Positions 8,671 to 17,080 of a stretch of 33,647 nucleotides of DNA are shown one piece after another. The notes beneath the pieces are model-generated. The model searched no databases. It was given only the letters and a program-made list of their open reading frames with translations, and was not told the origin of the DNA. This stretch comes from Candidatus Ectomicrobium neotermitis. Its GTDB lineage: Bacteria > Elusimicrobiota > Endomicrobiia > Endomicrobiales > Endomicrobiaceae. The stretch lies in contig JAITBH010000119.1 of assembly GCA_031283745.1 (NCBI GenBank), forward strand, positions 1-33,647. The letters run 5' to 3'. The position numbers were made by a program, and so were the translations under genes. Position 1 is the first letter of the stretch. Each line of letters opens with the position of its first letter.

Positions 8671-9633
8671 ATGGTCAAAAAAATAGGCGTAATCACATCA
8701 GGTGGGGATGCGCCGGGTATGACTCCAGCCGTCAGAGCGATAGTCAGGAGAGGCATAGGGCTTGGGTATCAAATGATAGGCATAAGAAGGGGTTTTCGGG
8801 GTTTATTAGAGGATGATTTCACCACTTTGACATCAAGGTCGGTCAGCAGAACGATAAATTTAGGCGGGACGATACTCCATACAGGCAGATGTCCCGAAAC
8901 AAGGACTGCAGCAGGAATGAATAAAGCCGTAAAAACTATAAAAGAGCTGGATTTGAAGGGCATAATCATAATCGGGGGCGACGGGTCGCTTGCAGCAGGG
9001 GCTGAACTCTCTAAAAAAGGCGTAAAAGTTATCAATATCCCAGCATCTATCGACAATGATATATATGGAACCGATGAAACTATAGGTTATGATACAGCTC
9101 TAAACACAGCAGTTGACGCTATCGACAAAATTAGGGACACAGCCACAAGCCATGAGAGAATTTTCGTGGTTGAAATTATGGGCAGAGAACACGGGTTTTT
9201 GGCTATGGATGTCGGAATTGCCTCAGGTTGCGAGCATATCATCGTCCCCGAGGTGAGAACCAATATGACTGCACTTGCTAATGACTTAAAGCACGGCAAG
9301 GAAAAAGGAAAAACCTCACAGATAATCGCTTTTGCTGAAGGAGCAGGCTCATCTTGGGAATTTGCCAAGAAAATTGAGGAACTTACGAGCTTAGAGGTGA
9401 GGGTCAGCATACTCGGCTATATACAAAGAGGGGGAAGACCCACCGCCAGAACCAGAATTTTGGCATCGCAGTTTGGAAATCGGGCTGTTGAACTCATACA
9501 CGGGGGCTATTCAAACCTGCTCGTCGGGCTTAAAGACGGAAAAATCTATGAGATTCCTGTAGCAAAAGCTATTTCGAAAGAGAAAAAATTCGACAAAGAA
9601 AAGTATGCATTGTTAAAACACTTGTCAATATAA
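8671..9633 (+). CDS. pfkA: ATP-dependent 6-phosphofructokinase
   Basis: PfkA phosphorylates fructose 6-phosphate in glycolysis. The 320-residue product starts MVKKIGVITSGGDAPGM and has the length of a standard bacterial PfkA. Seen motifs: GGDGS (glycine rather than the Asp of PPi-dependent enzymes), PASIDNDIYGTD (catalytic Asp in SIDND; Ser replaces the usual Thr), MGREHGFLA and IQRGGRPTA. The residue before SIDND is Ala, not the Lys typical of PPi enzymes, so ATP is the expected donor. The frame is open upstream to 8479. The ATG at 8671 is chosen because AGGAGA lies 5-10 nt before it, the promoter lies inside the upstream part, and the family begins here. Confidence 0.95.
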   Translation: MVKKIGVITSGGDAPGMTPAVRAIVRRGIGLGYQMIGIRRGFRGLLEDDFTTLTSRSVSRTINLGGTILHTGRCPETRTAAGMNKAVKTIKELDLKGIIIIGGDGSLAAGAELSKKGVKVINIPASIDNDIYGTDETIGYDTALNTAVDAIDKIRDTATSHERIFVVEIMGREHGFLAMDVGIASGCEHIIVPEVRTNMTALANDLKHGKEKGKTSQIIAFAEGAGSSWEFAKKIEELTSLEVRVSILGYIQRGGRPTARTRILASQFGNRAVELIHGGYSNLLVGLKDGKIYEIPVAKAISKEKKFDKEKYALLKHLSI

Positions 9634-9656
9634 AAGAGACGGAAAGGAAAAGTTTA

Positions 9657-10832
9657 ATGGCAGGAGATACAAAAAAGGCAATAGAGCATATTAAACGCGG
9701 AACGGTTGAACTGATTTCACAACAAGAACTGTCTGACAGGCTATGTACTGGTAAGCCGTTAAGAGTAAAACTCGGAGTTGACCCCACTGCCCCAGACCTT
9801 CACTTAGGACACACCGTAATAATCAACAAATTAAAAACCTTCCAAGACTTAGGCCACCAAATCATCTTCCTCATCGGAGATTTCACTGCAAAAATCGGAG
9901 ACCCATCCGGGAGATCCGACACCCGCCCAACCATGACCCCAGAGCAAATCGCTCAAAACACCAAAACTTATACCGATCAGGTTTTCAAAATTTTAGACCG
10001 CAAAAAAACCATCATTGAATACAATAGCAAGTGGCTTGAGCCTTTAGGCATAGACGGGCTGCTCAAACTTGCCTCAAAAACCACAGTCGCACAGATGTTA
10101 GTTAGAGATGATTTTGAAAAGAGATACAAAAGCGACAAACCCATCAGCATTGTCGAGTTCCTTTACCCCCTTTTGCAGGGATATGACTCGGTAGCCTTGA
10201 AAGCCGATGTCGAACTTGGGGGAAATGACCAGAAGTTCAACTTGCTTTTGGGCAGATCAATTCAAAAAGATCATGGTTTAGCACCCCAAATTGTTCTAAC
10301 CATGCCGCTTTTAGAGGGAACTGACGGCGTAAAGAAAATGTCCAAATCTTATGGGAACTATATAGCCTTAAATGACAGCCCCGATGATATGTTTGGAAAA
10401 ATTATGTCTATCTCAGATGAGCTGATGTATAAGTATTATGAACTGCTTACCCAAGCTGATCTAAAAACTCTCAAAGCCGCCCACCCAAAGCAAGCAAAAG
10501 TGGATCTCGCCTTTGAGATAGTCAAAAGATATTGGGGGCTTGAGAATGCGGAGAGTGCAAAAGAGGGTTTTGAGAGGGTTTTTGCCAAAAAGGGTATACC
10601 AGAACATGTCAAAACCTTTGAATGTCCCTCAAGCATAAAAATTTCCGACTTTCTTGTGAAAGCCAATTTAGTTTCCAGCAAAAACGAGGCACGTCGGCTT
10701 ATAGAGCAGGGCGGGGTGAAAATAAATTCCAACAAAGTTTCGGCTGATACGGAGATAAAGGGTGTTTGGGACGGTTTAGTTTTGCAGGCAGGAAAGTGGA
10801 AGTTCGTCAAAATTAAAATTAAAAGTAAGTAG
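9657..10832 (+). CDS. tyrS: Tyrosyl-tRNA synthetase
   Basis: TyrS charges tRNA-Tyr. The 391-residue protein contains the class I signatures HLGH (49-52) and KMSKS (227-231), the TyrRS motif VKLGVDPTAPDLHLGH and GGNDQKFNLLLGR. A C-terminal S4 RNA-binding domain follows (SDFLVKANLVSSKNEARRLI, QGGVKINSNKV). The sequence resembles the TyrZ-like bacterial subtype (FQDLGHQIIFLIGDFTAKIGDPSGR) rather than the E. coli form. An AAAGGAAA site precedes the ATG; the gap to pfkA is 23 nt and to lpoB 31 nt. Confidence 0.96.
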   Translation: MAGDTKKAIEHIKRGTVELISQQELSDRLCTGKPLRVKLGVDPTAPDLHLGHTVIINKLKTFQDLGHQIIFLIGDFTAKIGDPSGRSDTRPTMTPEQIAQNTKTYTDQVFKILDRKKTIIEYNSKWLEPLGIDGLLKLASKTTVAQMLVRDDFEKRYKSDKPISIVEFLYPLLQGYDSVALKADVELGGNDQKFNLLLGRSIQKDHGLAPQIVLTMPLLEGTDGVKKMSKSYGNYIALNDSPDDMFGKIMSISDELMYKYYELLTQADLKTLKAAHPKQAKVDLAFEIVKRYWGLENAESAKEGFERVFAKKGIPEHVKTFECPSSIKISDFLVKANLVSSKNEARRLIEQGGVKINSNKVSADTEIKGVWDGLVLQAGKWKFVKIKIKSK

Positions 10833-10863
10833 ATGGCTGTAAAAAAATACAAAGGAGAGAAAA

Positions 10864-11469
10864 ATGAAAACAAACAGATTGGTTTTGGGCATTTTTGTTG
10901 GATTGTTTGGATTGATTTTATCGTCATGCAGCAGTTCGCCTGTCATCACAAGGGTTGATACGGACACACAAATTGACCTCAGCGGAGATTGGAATGACAC
11001 AGATTCCCAGCTTACCGCACAGGCTATGGTTCAAGATGCTTTGGGTTTGCCTTGGTTAGTGAAGTTTACGGCGGCAGAAAGAAGGGAACCTAAAATTATC
11101 GTTGGCACTGTGGTAAATCAGTCGCAAGAGCATATCAACACTGATACCTTTATAAAGGAGCTGCAGCGGGCAATCACAAATAGCGGGCAGGCTCAATTTG
11201 TCGCATCTGCAAATCAGAGGAATGAAATTCGTGCAGAACGGGCAGATCAAGCCGCAAACTCAGCAGAAGCCAAGAGACAGGGTCAAGAGGCAGCGGCAGA
11301 TTTTATGTTGCAGGGAACGGTCAACACGATTTTTGACAAAGAGGGGAGCAGGGAGGTTAAGTATTACCAAGTCGACCTTCAGATGTTAAATATCGAGACC
11401 AATGTTTTGGTTTGGCAGGGGGAAAAGAAAATAAAGAAGTATGTTGCAAAGCAAAAGTATAAAGCGTAG
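10864..11469 (+). CDS. lpoB: LpoB-like lipoprotein activator of a class A penicillin-binding protein
   Basis: The 201-residue product has a lipoprotein signal (MKTNRLVLGIF..., lipobox LSSC, modified Cys22). A mature domain typical of LpoB/COG3417 follows: TDTQIDLSGDWNDTDSQL, an interrupted beta domain with PKIIVGTV, a DTFIKELQRAI helix and QAAADFMLQGTVNTI. In gammaproteobacteria LpoB sits on the outer membrane and reaches through peptidoglycan to stimulate PBP1b; homologues with the same domain occur in many diderms. An AAAGGAGAG site precedes the ATG. It is followed 8 nt later by a COG3014-type lipoprotein gene, a pairing known from other diderm bacteria. The role in cell-wall synthesis is inferred from the family. 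Confidence 0.85.
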   Translation: MKTNRLVLGIFVGLFGLILSSCSSSPVITRVDTDTQIDLSGDWNDTDSQLTAQAMVQDALGLPWLVKFTAAERREPKIIVGTVVNQSQEHINTDTFIKELQRAITNSGQAQFVASANQRNEIRAERADQAANSAEAKRQGQEAAADFMLQGTVNTIFDKEGSREVKYYQVDLQMLNIETNVLVWQGEKKIKKYVAKQKYKA

Positions 11470-11477
11470 GTCATACA

Positions 11478-12896
11478 ATGAAAAAAGTTATTCATTTTTT
11501 TATTCATAAGAAGGTAAATTTAATAGGGCTGTCGCTTGCGGCAGCCCTATTTTTTATGGCTGGCTGCTCTTTTAATATGACCTCTTACTATGAGAAGTTA
11601 AATGGGAAGCTCGAGAGCGAGGACTATCAAGGTGCAGCGGATTATGTAGCCAAAAACCAGAGCAAATACGGCGACCGCAATGCCCTGATGTTTTCCTTAG
11701 ATGCAGGTATAGTCAACCACTATGCCTTCATTTACGATGTCAGTGAAAACAATTTTGAGGATGCAAAAAATCTCTTTAGCGATTACTACACCAAAAGCGT
11801 CAGTGCAGCAGCTCTATCTATGATCTACAACGATTCGTCTATGCCCTACTATGGAGAGGATTTTGAAAGCATTCACATCACAATTTTCAACTCTCTAAAT
11901 TACATTCTAAGCGGGCAAGATAATGAGGCGGTAGTAGAGGCAAGGCAGGCTGACTACCTTTTTAAGGGCAATTACAGGAAATTTTATAAGGACGACGGCT
12001 TTGTGAGATATTTTATGGGGTTAGTTTATGAAAACGGGGGCTATCTAAACGATGCTTATGTCTCATATAGTTTGGCTATCAATGCCTATGAAAAGGGGAT
12101 AACGGGCATAAAACCGCCCGCCGACTTAATAAATGATGCTTATACATCAGCCGTTCAACTTGGCATAAGCGGTTATGCTGCTCAGCTCAAGTCAAAATAC
12201 CCGCAGGCACAGGTCAAAAATATACCGAAAGGTTATGGGGAGTGCATTGTGATGGACTATAACGGCATAATTCCTAAGAAGGTCGAAAGAGTGATCAATA
12301 TCGCTTTTTCAAGAGCTTGGGCTTATGCCAGTGCAGACAATGTTGATAGTTCGGATATGGAGGATTTTCAGACAGCCCAATCCGTTGCACTTGCAGTGCT
12401 TTCAGACGACTATATAAGTGTGGCTTTCCCTGCTTATCAAAGCATACCCCACAGCATTTACTCTTTTTCGGTCAGGGGAGATTCGGGTCTGCTGGGGAGA
12501 TCATATGAAGCACAAGATTTAGGCACGATAGCCGAGAAAGTTCTCAATGACAGAATCGCCTTAATTTATGCAAAAACCATAGCAAGGGCAGCCATCAAGT
12601 ATGCAGCAGGAAAGGCAGCCTCTAACTATGCAAAGGAGCAGCACGGAGACGGCATTGGACTTCTTGCCGAACTTAGCACCAAACTCTATTCGTCTCTATC
12701 AGAAAGAGCAGACACGAGGGGCTGGCATACCCTCCCAGAAAACATTCTGATGTCAAGGTTTTATCTGCCCGCTGGGGAAAACAAGATAACCGTAGACCTC
12801 ATCGGCAGCAACGGGACTGTGCTAAGGTCCCGCGAGATAACAGTAAATGTCAAAGAAGGAAAGAAAAATTTCATAGTTTTAAGCAGCCCCAAGTAG
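11478..12896 (+). CDS. COG3014-like predicted lipoprotein
   Basis: The 472-residue protein has a basic N-terminus and a lipoprotein signal ending SLAAALFFMAGC (Cys30). The mature part looks helical and repeat-like (for example AFIYDVSENNFEDAKNLFSDYYTKS, GQDNEAVVEARQADYLF, YLNDAYVSYSLAINAYEKG). A C-terminal beta-rich tail follows (SRFYLPAGENKITVDLIGSNG). This matches the uncharacterised COG3014 family commonly encoded next to lpoB, so a cell-envelope role is inferred; no activity is known. The ribosome site is weak (only AGG 10 nt before the ATG), suggesting coupling to lpoB translation. A terminator-like hairpin lies inside codons 15-25. A later start at 11556 would delete the signal peptide and is rejected. 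Confidence 0.78.
   Translation: MKKVIHFFIHKKVNLIGLSLAAALFFMAGCSFNMTSYYEKLNGKLESEDYQGAADYVAKNQSKYGDRNALMFSLDAGIVNHYAFIYDVSENNFEDAKNLFSDYYTKSVSAAALSMIYNDSSMPYYGEDFESIHITIFNSLNYILSGQDNEAVVEARQADYLFKGNYRKFYKDDGFVRYFMGLVYENGGYLNDAYVSYSLAINAYEKGITGIKPPADLINDAYTSAVQLGISGYAAQLKSKYPQAQVKNIPKGYGECIVMDYNGIIPKKVERVINIAFSRAWAYASADNVDSSDMEDFQTAQSVALAVLSDDYISVAFPAYQSIPHSIYSFSVRGDSGLLGRSYEAQDLGTIAEKVLNDRIALIYAKTIARAAIKYAAGKAASNYAKEQHGDGIGLLAELSTKLYSSLSERADTRGWHTLPENILMSRFYLPAGENKITVDLIGSNGTVLRSREITVNVKEGKKNFIVLSSPK
11522..11555 (+). terminator. Terminator-shaped hairpin inside the COG3014 signal-peptide codons
   Basis: A 13-bp stem (11522-11534 with 11539-11551; one G-T pair, the rest Watson-Crick, with GGGCTG/CAGCCC core) closes a CTTG loop. 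It is followed by T's, giving six T's at 11550-11555. This has all features of an intrinsic terminator but lies 45-78 nt after the translation start. It may let RNA polymerase terminate when the leading ribosome is absent, lowering downstream expression relative to lpoB. Structure is seen; function is inferred. Confidence 0.6.
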
Positions 12897-12926
12897 GAAA
12901 TAAAAACAAGGAGAGTGGAGCAAACC

Positions 12927-13769
12927 ATGTATAAAATCATTTCAAAAGAAAAGTTAGCGTCTAACATCACGAGCTTTTGGCTGGAGGCCCCAGACATTGC
13001 AAAAAACGCCAAAGCTGGTCAGTTCATCATCTTTAGAATTGACGACAATGGCGAGAGAGTTCCTTTAACCATCGCTGGTGTCGACTCTAAACAAGGTTTA
13101 ATCAGGATTATTTTTCAACATGCAGGCAAAACCACGACTGAGCTTTCTCAAATAGAGGAAGGGCAGTCAATTAGAGATTTATTAGGCCCTTTAGGCCAGC
13201 CTACCGAGATTGAAAAATACGGAACGGTCTGCATCGTCTCGGGCGGAGTAGGAACTGCCGAGATTTTGCCCGTTATAGACGCACTTAAATCTGCCGGCAA
13301 CCACGTCATCTCGATAGTCGGTGCAAGGACAAAGGAGCTTCTTTTGCTTGAGGATGACATCAGGAAAGCCAGTTCAGAGCTGATAGTTGCCACTGATGAC
13401 GGCTCATACGGCATAAAAGGTTTTGTTACAGAAGTGCTAGCCAATGTTATCGAGAAGGAAAAGGTGGATATTGTTTATGCTATCGGGCCCGTTCCGATGA
13501 TGAAAGCCGTCGCAAACCTCACTCGCCAAAAAAATCTCAAAACGCTCGCTTCTCTTAACCCCATCATGGTAGACGGCACAGGTATGTGCGGCGCTTGCAG
13601 AGTAACAGTAGACGGCAAAACCAAGTTTGCTTGCGTTGACGGTCCTGAATTTGATGCCCACAAAGTCAACTGGGATGAACTTATTTCAAGGCTGGGAGCT
13701 TTTAAGGATTTAGAAAAAGTCTCTTTAGACGAATTTAATAAGGGAGGTTGCAAATGCCACAAAGAATGA
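12927..13769 (+). CDS. nfnA: NfnA-like subunit: ferredoxin-NADP reductase / electron-bifurcating transhydrogenase small subunit
   Basis: The 280-residue protein has an FAD-binding barrel (AKAGQFIIFRID, RVPLTIAG), an NAD-binding half (VSGGVGTAEILPVIDALK, VGARTKELLLLEDD, YAIGPVPMMKAV) and a C-terminal 2Fe-2S site (D216 and C221, C224, C236 in DGTGMCGACRV...FACVDGPEFDAHKV). In NfnAB it transfers electrons between NADH, ferredoxin and NADPH. The ATG at 12927 follows AAGGAGAG by 12 nt; a GTG at 12915 would lie directly on that site and is rejected. It overlaps nfnB, with which it must function. A lone SudB/PyrK-like role is less likely because of the partner gene. Annotators may also call it sulfide dehydrogenase alpha subunit. 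Confidence 0.88.
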   Translation: MYKIISKEKLASNITSFWLEAPDIAKNAKAGQFIIFRIDDNGERVPLTIAGVDSKQGLIRIIFQHAGKTTTELSQIEEGQSIRDLLGPLGQPTEIEKYGTVCIVSGGVGTAEILPVIDALKSAGNHVISIVGARTKELLLLEDDIRKASSELIVATDDGSYGIKGFVTEVLANVIEKEKVDIVYAIGPVPMMKAVANLTRQKNLKTLASLNPIMVDGTGMCGACRVTVDGKTKFACVDGPEFDAHKVNWDELISRLGAFKDLEKVSLDEFNKGGCKCHKE

Positions 13770-15121
13770 GAATGCCCCAAAGGGATGGAGATGTCAGGAA
13801 TAAAGATTTCAATGAGGTCAATACTGGTTATAGTGCAGAGCAGGCAATAGAGGAGTCTAAGCGGTGCTTAAAGTGCAAAATTCCACGTTGTGTAAAAGGC
13901 TGCCCTGTGGAGGTAGATATACCGGGGTTCATAAAACCTTTGAGCGAAAACAATCCGCTTGAGGCGATAAAAGTCCTCAAAGAAAAAAGCAATCTCCCCG
14001 CTGTTTGCGGAAGAGTTTGCCCTCAAGAAAAGCAGTGCGAGCAGCTATGCATTTTAGGGATAAAAGGTGAGTCGGTGGCGATAGGCAACCTTGAAAGGTA
14101 TTCGGCAGATTGGGGCAATGAAAATGTTAAAGAAACAATAGCACCGGCTAAAAACGGCGTAAAAATTGCCATTGTCGGCTCGGGGCCTGCTGGTCTTACT
14201 TGTGGCGGAGACTTGGCAAAACTGGGTTATGAGGTGGATATTTATGAGTCACTCCACGACAGCGGCGGGGTTTTAAGATACGGCATTCCTGAGTTCAGAT
14301 TGCCAAAAGCGGTTTTAGATAAAGAGGTCAACTCCCTAAAAGATCTGGGAATTAAGTTCTTTTTTAACTCGCTCATCGGTAGAACGATAACGATAGACGA
14401 GCTTTTTGAGGCAGGGTATAAGGCAATTTTTGTAGGAACGGGTGCAGGTTTGCCCACTTTTTTGGGTATTGAGGGCGAAAATCTCAAGAATATCTATTCA
14501 GCCAATGAGTTTCTTGTCCGCGTCAACCTTATGAAAGGCTATCAGTTCCCCAAATATGACACCCCAGTAAACGGGGTAAACAATGTGATAGTGGTTGGAG
14601 GGGGAAATACCGCCATGGACTCGGTTAGAACAGCAAAACGTCTGGGTGCTAAGAATGTCAAACTCGTGTATCGCCGTGATGAGGCTGAGATGCCTGCAAG
14701 GCTTGAGGAAAAAATTCACGCTAAAGAGGAAGGTGTGGAGTTTGCTACCCTAACTAACCCTATCAAGTTCATCGGCGATGACAAAAATTTCGTCAAACAA
14801 GTCGAGTGCGTCAAGATGGAGCTTGGCGAACCTGACGATTCTGGCCGCCGCCGTCCTAAAACATTGGCAGGGTCTAACTTTATTATTGAGGCAGACACTG
14901 TGATCTTGGCTTTAGGCTTAAACCCCAACCCGATTTTGACTTCGCTAACTAAGGGCTTAAATACGGATAAACATGGCCGTATCTTGGTTGACGAGAGCTT
15001 GATGTCATCTATTCCGGGTGTTTTTGCAGGGGGGGATATAGCAGGCGGGTCGACTGTCATCGAGGCGATGGGTATGGGCAAACAAGCCGCAAAATCCATC
15101 GTCAAGTATCTCAAGCAATAA
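13754..15121 (+). CDS. nfnB: NfnB-like subunit (glutamate synthase small-subunit family flavoprotein)
   Basis: The 455-residue protein begins with a Fe-S domain carrying cysteines C38, C41, C46, C50 and C85, C89, C95, C99, positioned for two 4Fe-4S clusters. Two nucleotide-binding folds follow (IAIVGSGPAGLTCGGDLAKLGY for FAD; VIVVGGGNTAMDSVRTAKRLGA for NADPH) and a C-terminal FAD motif (PGVFAGGDIAGGSTVIEAMGMGKQAA). On its own it would be called GltD/GltA, but the overlapping nfnA identifies it as NfnB of the bifurcating NADH-dependent ferredoxin:NADP+ oxidoreductase. There is no large GOGAT subunit nearby. The ATG at 13754 follows AGGGAGG by 6 nt; it overlaps nfnA by 16 nt. Confidence 0.9.
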   Translation: MPQRMRMPQRDGDVRNKDFNEVNTGYSAEQAIEESKRCLKCKIPRCVKGCPVEVDIPGFIKPLSENNPLEAIKVLKEKSNLPAVCGRVCPQEKQCEQLCILGIKGESVAIGNLERYSADWGNENVKETIAPAKNGVKIAIVGSGPAGLTCGGDLAKLGYEVDIYESLHDSGGVLRYGIPEFRLPKAVLDKEVNSLKDLGIKFFFNSLIGRTITIDELFEAGYKAIFVGTGAGLPTFLGIEGENLKNIYSANEFLVRVNLMKGYQFPKYDTPVNGVNNVIVVGGGNTAMDSVRTAKRLGAKNVKLVYRRDEAEMPARLEEKIHAKEEGVEFATLTNPIKFIGDDKNFVKQVECVKMELGEPDDSGRRRPKTLAGSNFIIEADTVILALGLNPNPILTSLTKGLNTDKHGRILVDESLMSSIPGVFAGGDIAGGSTVIEAMGMGKQAAKSIVKYLKQ

Positions 15122-15180
15122 ACAAAAAGTTGCGAGTCGTTTGGAAAATGTAGTCAAAATATAAAAAAGGGAGGCATCAA

Positions 15181-15933
15181 ATGAGAAAACCCATTATGGC
15201 GGGAAACTGGAAAATGAACAAAACAATATCGGAGGCAGTAGATTTCTGCAAAACCTTAAAGAAATCAGTTGAAGGGGTATCTGATGTTGAAATTTTAATA
15301 TGCCCTGCTTTTACAGCATTGGCTGCTGCATATAATGAAGTGAAGGGCAGCAATATAAATGTAGGTGCACAGAACCTTTTTTGGGAATCAAAAGGGGCGT
15401 TCACGGGAGAGGTTTCCCCTTTGATGATAAAGGATAGCGGCTGCTCTTATGTTCTTGTAGGCCATTCAGAACGTAGGCAGTTTTTCGGCGAAACTGACAG
15501 CAGTGTCAACAAAAAGACAAAAGCAGCTTTTGCGGCAGGTTTAATTCCTGTTGTCTGTATAGGCGAGACGCTTGCACAACGGGAAAACAATGAAACCTTG
15601 AAAGTCATCGAGACCCAAATTAAAGGCGGCTTAGCCAATTTAACTCCGCAAGAGGCTGACACTGTGGTCATAGCTTATGAACCAGTTTGGGCTATAGGCA
15701 CTGGGAAAACTGCAACGCCTGAGCAAGCACAGGGAGTCCACGCTTTTGCCCGCAAAATTTATGCTCAGATCTATCAAGACGCAGCCGACAAAGTCAGAAT
15801 ACTTTATGGCGGTTCGGTTAAGCCCGACAATGTCTCGGCGCTTATGCAAAAGCCGGATATTGATGGGGGGTTAGTAGGTGGAGCAAGCCTTGAGGCGGAT
15901 TCTTTTGCCAAGTTAGTCAAATATTCCAAATAA
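15181..15933 (+). CDS. tpiA: Triosephosphate isomerase
   Basis: TpiA interconverts dihydroxyacetone phosphate and glyceraldehyde 3-phosphate. The 250-residue product has the family start RKPIMAGNWKMNKT (catalytic Asn and Lys in GNWKMN), the catalytic His in VLVGHSERR, the catalytic Glu in AYEPVWAIGTG and the phosphate loop YGGSVKPDN. GGGAGG lies upstream of the ATG. It sits between nfnB (59-nt gap) and rpiB (11-nt gap), at the head of the pentose/nucleoside genes whose product, glyceraldehyde 3-phosphate, it uses. Confidence 0.97.
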   Translation: MRKPIMAGNWKMNKTISEAVDFCKTLKKSVEGVSDVEILICPAFTALAAAYNEVKGSNINVGAQNLFWESKGAFTGEVSPLMIKDSGCSYVLVGHSERRQFFGETDSSVNKKTKAAFAAGLIPVVCIGETLAQRENNETLKVIETQIKGGLANLTPQEADTVVIAYEPVWAIGTGKTATPEQAQGVHAFARKIYAQIYQDAADKVRILYGGSVKPDNVSALMQKPDIDGGLVGGASLEADSFAKLVKYSK

Positions 15934-15944
15934 AGGGGTCAACG

Positions 15945-16403
15945 ATGAATAACAAAATTAAGAAAGTAGCTTTTGGAACTGACCACGCCGCAGCAGAAGT
16001 TAGAGACAAAGTTAAGAACTATCTCAAAGAGAGAGGCTATGAGGTAGAAGATTTTGGCTATAGTGGAGAAGGGAGTTGCGATTATCCCGATTATGCAGAG
16101 AAGGTTGCTTCCGCAATTTTGGAAAAGAAAGCCCAGAAAGGAATTTTGATATGCGGGACAGGTATCGGTATGTCTATTGCGGCAAACAAAATCAGGGGCA
16201 TCATTGCAGCTACAGCTTGGAATGAGGATACAGCCAAATTGGCAGCCCAGCACAATAAAGCCGACATTTTGTGTCTTGGCTCAAGAACTGCGACTTACAG
16301 AGATATTTGTATTATGGCTAAGGTTTTCCTTGAGACCGCTTTTGAGGAAAGGCATCAGCCCAGAATCACAAAAATTAAACATCTTGAGGAACAGCAACTC
16401 TAA
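15945..16403 (+). CDS. rpiB: Ribose-5-phosphate isomerase B
   Basis: RpiB interconverts ribose 5-phosphate and ribulose 5-phosphate. The 152-residue protein has the family pattern FGTDHAAAEVRDKVKNYL, YPDYAEKVA, the anion-binding and catalytic Cys segment ILICGTGIGMSIAANKI, and CLGSRTATYRDI. An AAAGGGG-type site precedes the ATG. Adjacent tpiA and deoC place it at the junction between nucleoside-derived pentose phosphates and glycolysis. RpiB-family members can also act on allose or galactose phosphates; the neighbourhood favours ribose 5-phosphate. Confidence 0.93.
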   Translation: MNNKIKKVAFGTDHAAAEVRDKVKNYLKERGYEVEDFGYSGEGSCDYPDYAEKVASAILEKKAQKGILICGTGIGMSIAANKIRGIIAATAWNEDTAKLAAQHNKADILCLGSRTATYRDICIMAKVFLETAFEERHQPRITKIKHLEEQQL

Positions 16404-16415
16404 AAGGAGGGGGGA

Positions 16416-17063
16416 ATGATTGCAAACATAGCGTCATACATAGATTTCACACTCTTAAAACCCAATGCAAAGGTCGCAGACTATACAAAGCTGTGCAGTG
16501 ATGCAGCGGCTAATAAGTTTTATTCGGTCTGCGTTCCGCCGTTTATGGTCAAAAGTTGCAAGGAAATGCTGGATAGCTCAGAAGTAAAAATAACCACAGT
16601 GATAGGTTTTCCTTTGGGATATTCTACCCCTGAGATCAAAGCCAGCGAAGCGGCGTTTGCCATAAAACAGGGGGCTGACGATATAGATATGGTCATAAAC
16701 ATTTCGGAGGCAAAATCGGGCAACTTTGACTATCTAAAAAAGGAACTCGTGATGGTTAGAGAGGCAACACAAAACAAAACATTGAAAGTGATAATTGAAA
16801 CCTGCTACCTGAGCAAAGAGGAAATAGCCAAAATCAGCCGCTTAGTTTCAGATTGCAAGGCTGATTTCGTTAAAACCTCAACAGGTTTTGGTCCTGCGGG
16901 TGCATTGCTTGAAGATATTGCGATTATAAAATCTGCCATCAGACCCGAAACAAAAATTAAAGCCGCCGGAGGCATAAGAACATATGCCGATGCGGAGGCT
17001 TTTGTTAATGCAGGGGCATCAAGAATCGGCAGTTCGGCAATTATTGTTTCGCCGAAAGCTTAA
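16416..17063 (+). CDS. deoC: Deoxyribose-phosphate aldolase
   Basis: DeoC splits 2-deoxyribose 5-phosphate into glyceraldehyde 3-phosphate and acetaldehyde. The 215-residue protein shows IDFTLLKPNA, VCVPPFMV, VIGFPLGYSTPEIKASEA, the active-site Asp region DDIDMVINI, the Schiff-base Lys in FVKTSTGF and the second lysine in IKAAGGIRT. The strong AAAGGAGG site lies just before the ATG. It is followed by deoB (17-nt gap) and deoA, so the three steps of deoxynucleoside breakdown are contiguous. Acetaldehyde would need to be removed by an enzyme outside the window. Confidence 0.96.
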   Translation: MIANIASYIDFTLLKPNAKVADYTKLCSDAAANKFYSVCVPPFMVKSCKEMLDSSEVKITTVIGFPLGYSTPEIKASEAAFAIKQGADDIDMVINISEAKSGNFDYLKKELVMVREATQNKTLKVIIETCYLSKEEIAKISRLVSDCKADFVKTSTGFGPAGALLEDIAIIKSAIRPETKIKAAGGIRTYADAEAFVNAGASRIGSSAIIVSPKA

Positions 17064-17080
17064 AGAGAGAGGGAGGAAAA

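Noticed and set aside
13754-15121. Glutamate synthase small subunit (GltD) as the final call
   Set aside because: No large GOGAT subunit is nearby, while an overlapping NfnA-like partner gene is present upstream.
15122-15180. Promoter before tpiA
   Set aside because: TATAAA-like and TTG-like words are present but at unsuitable spacing (13 or 24 bp).
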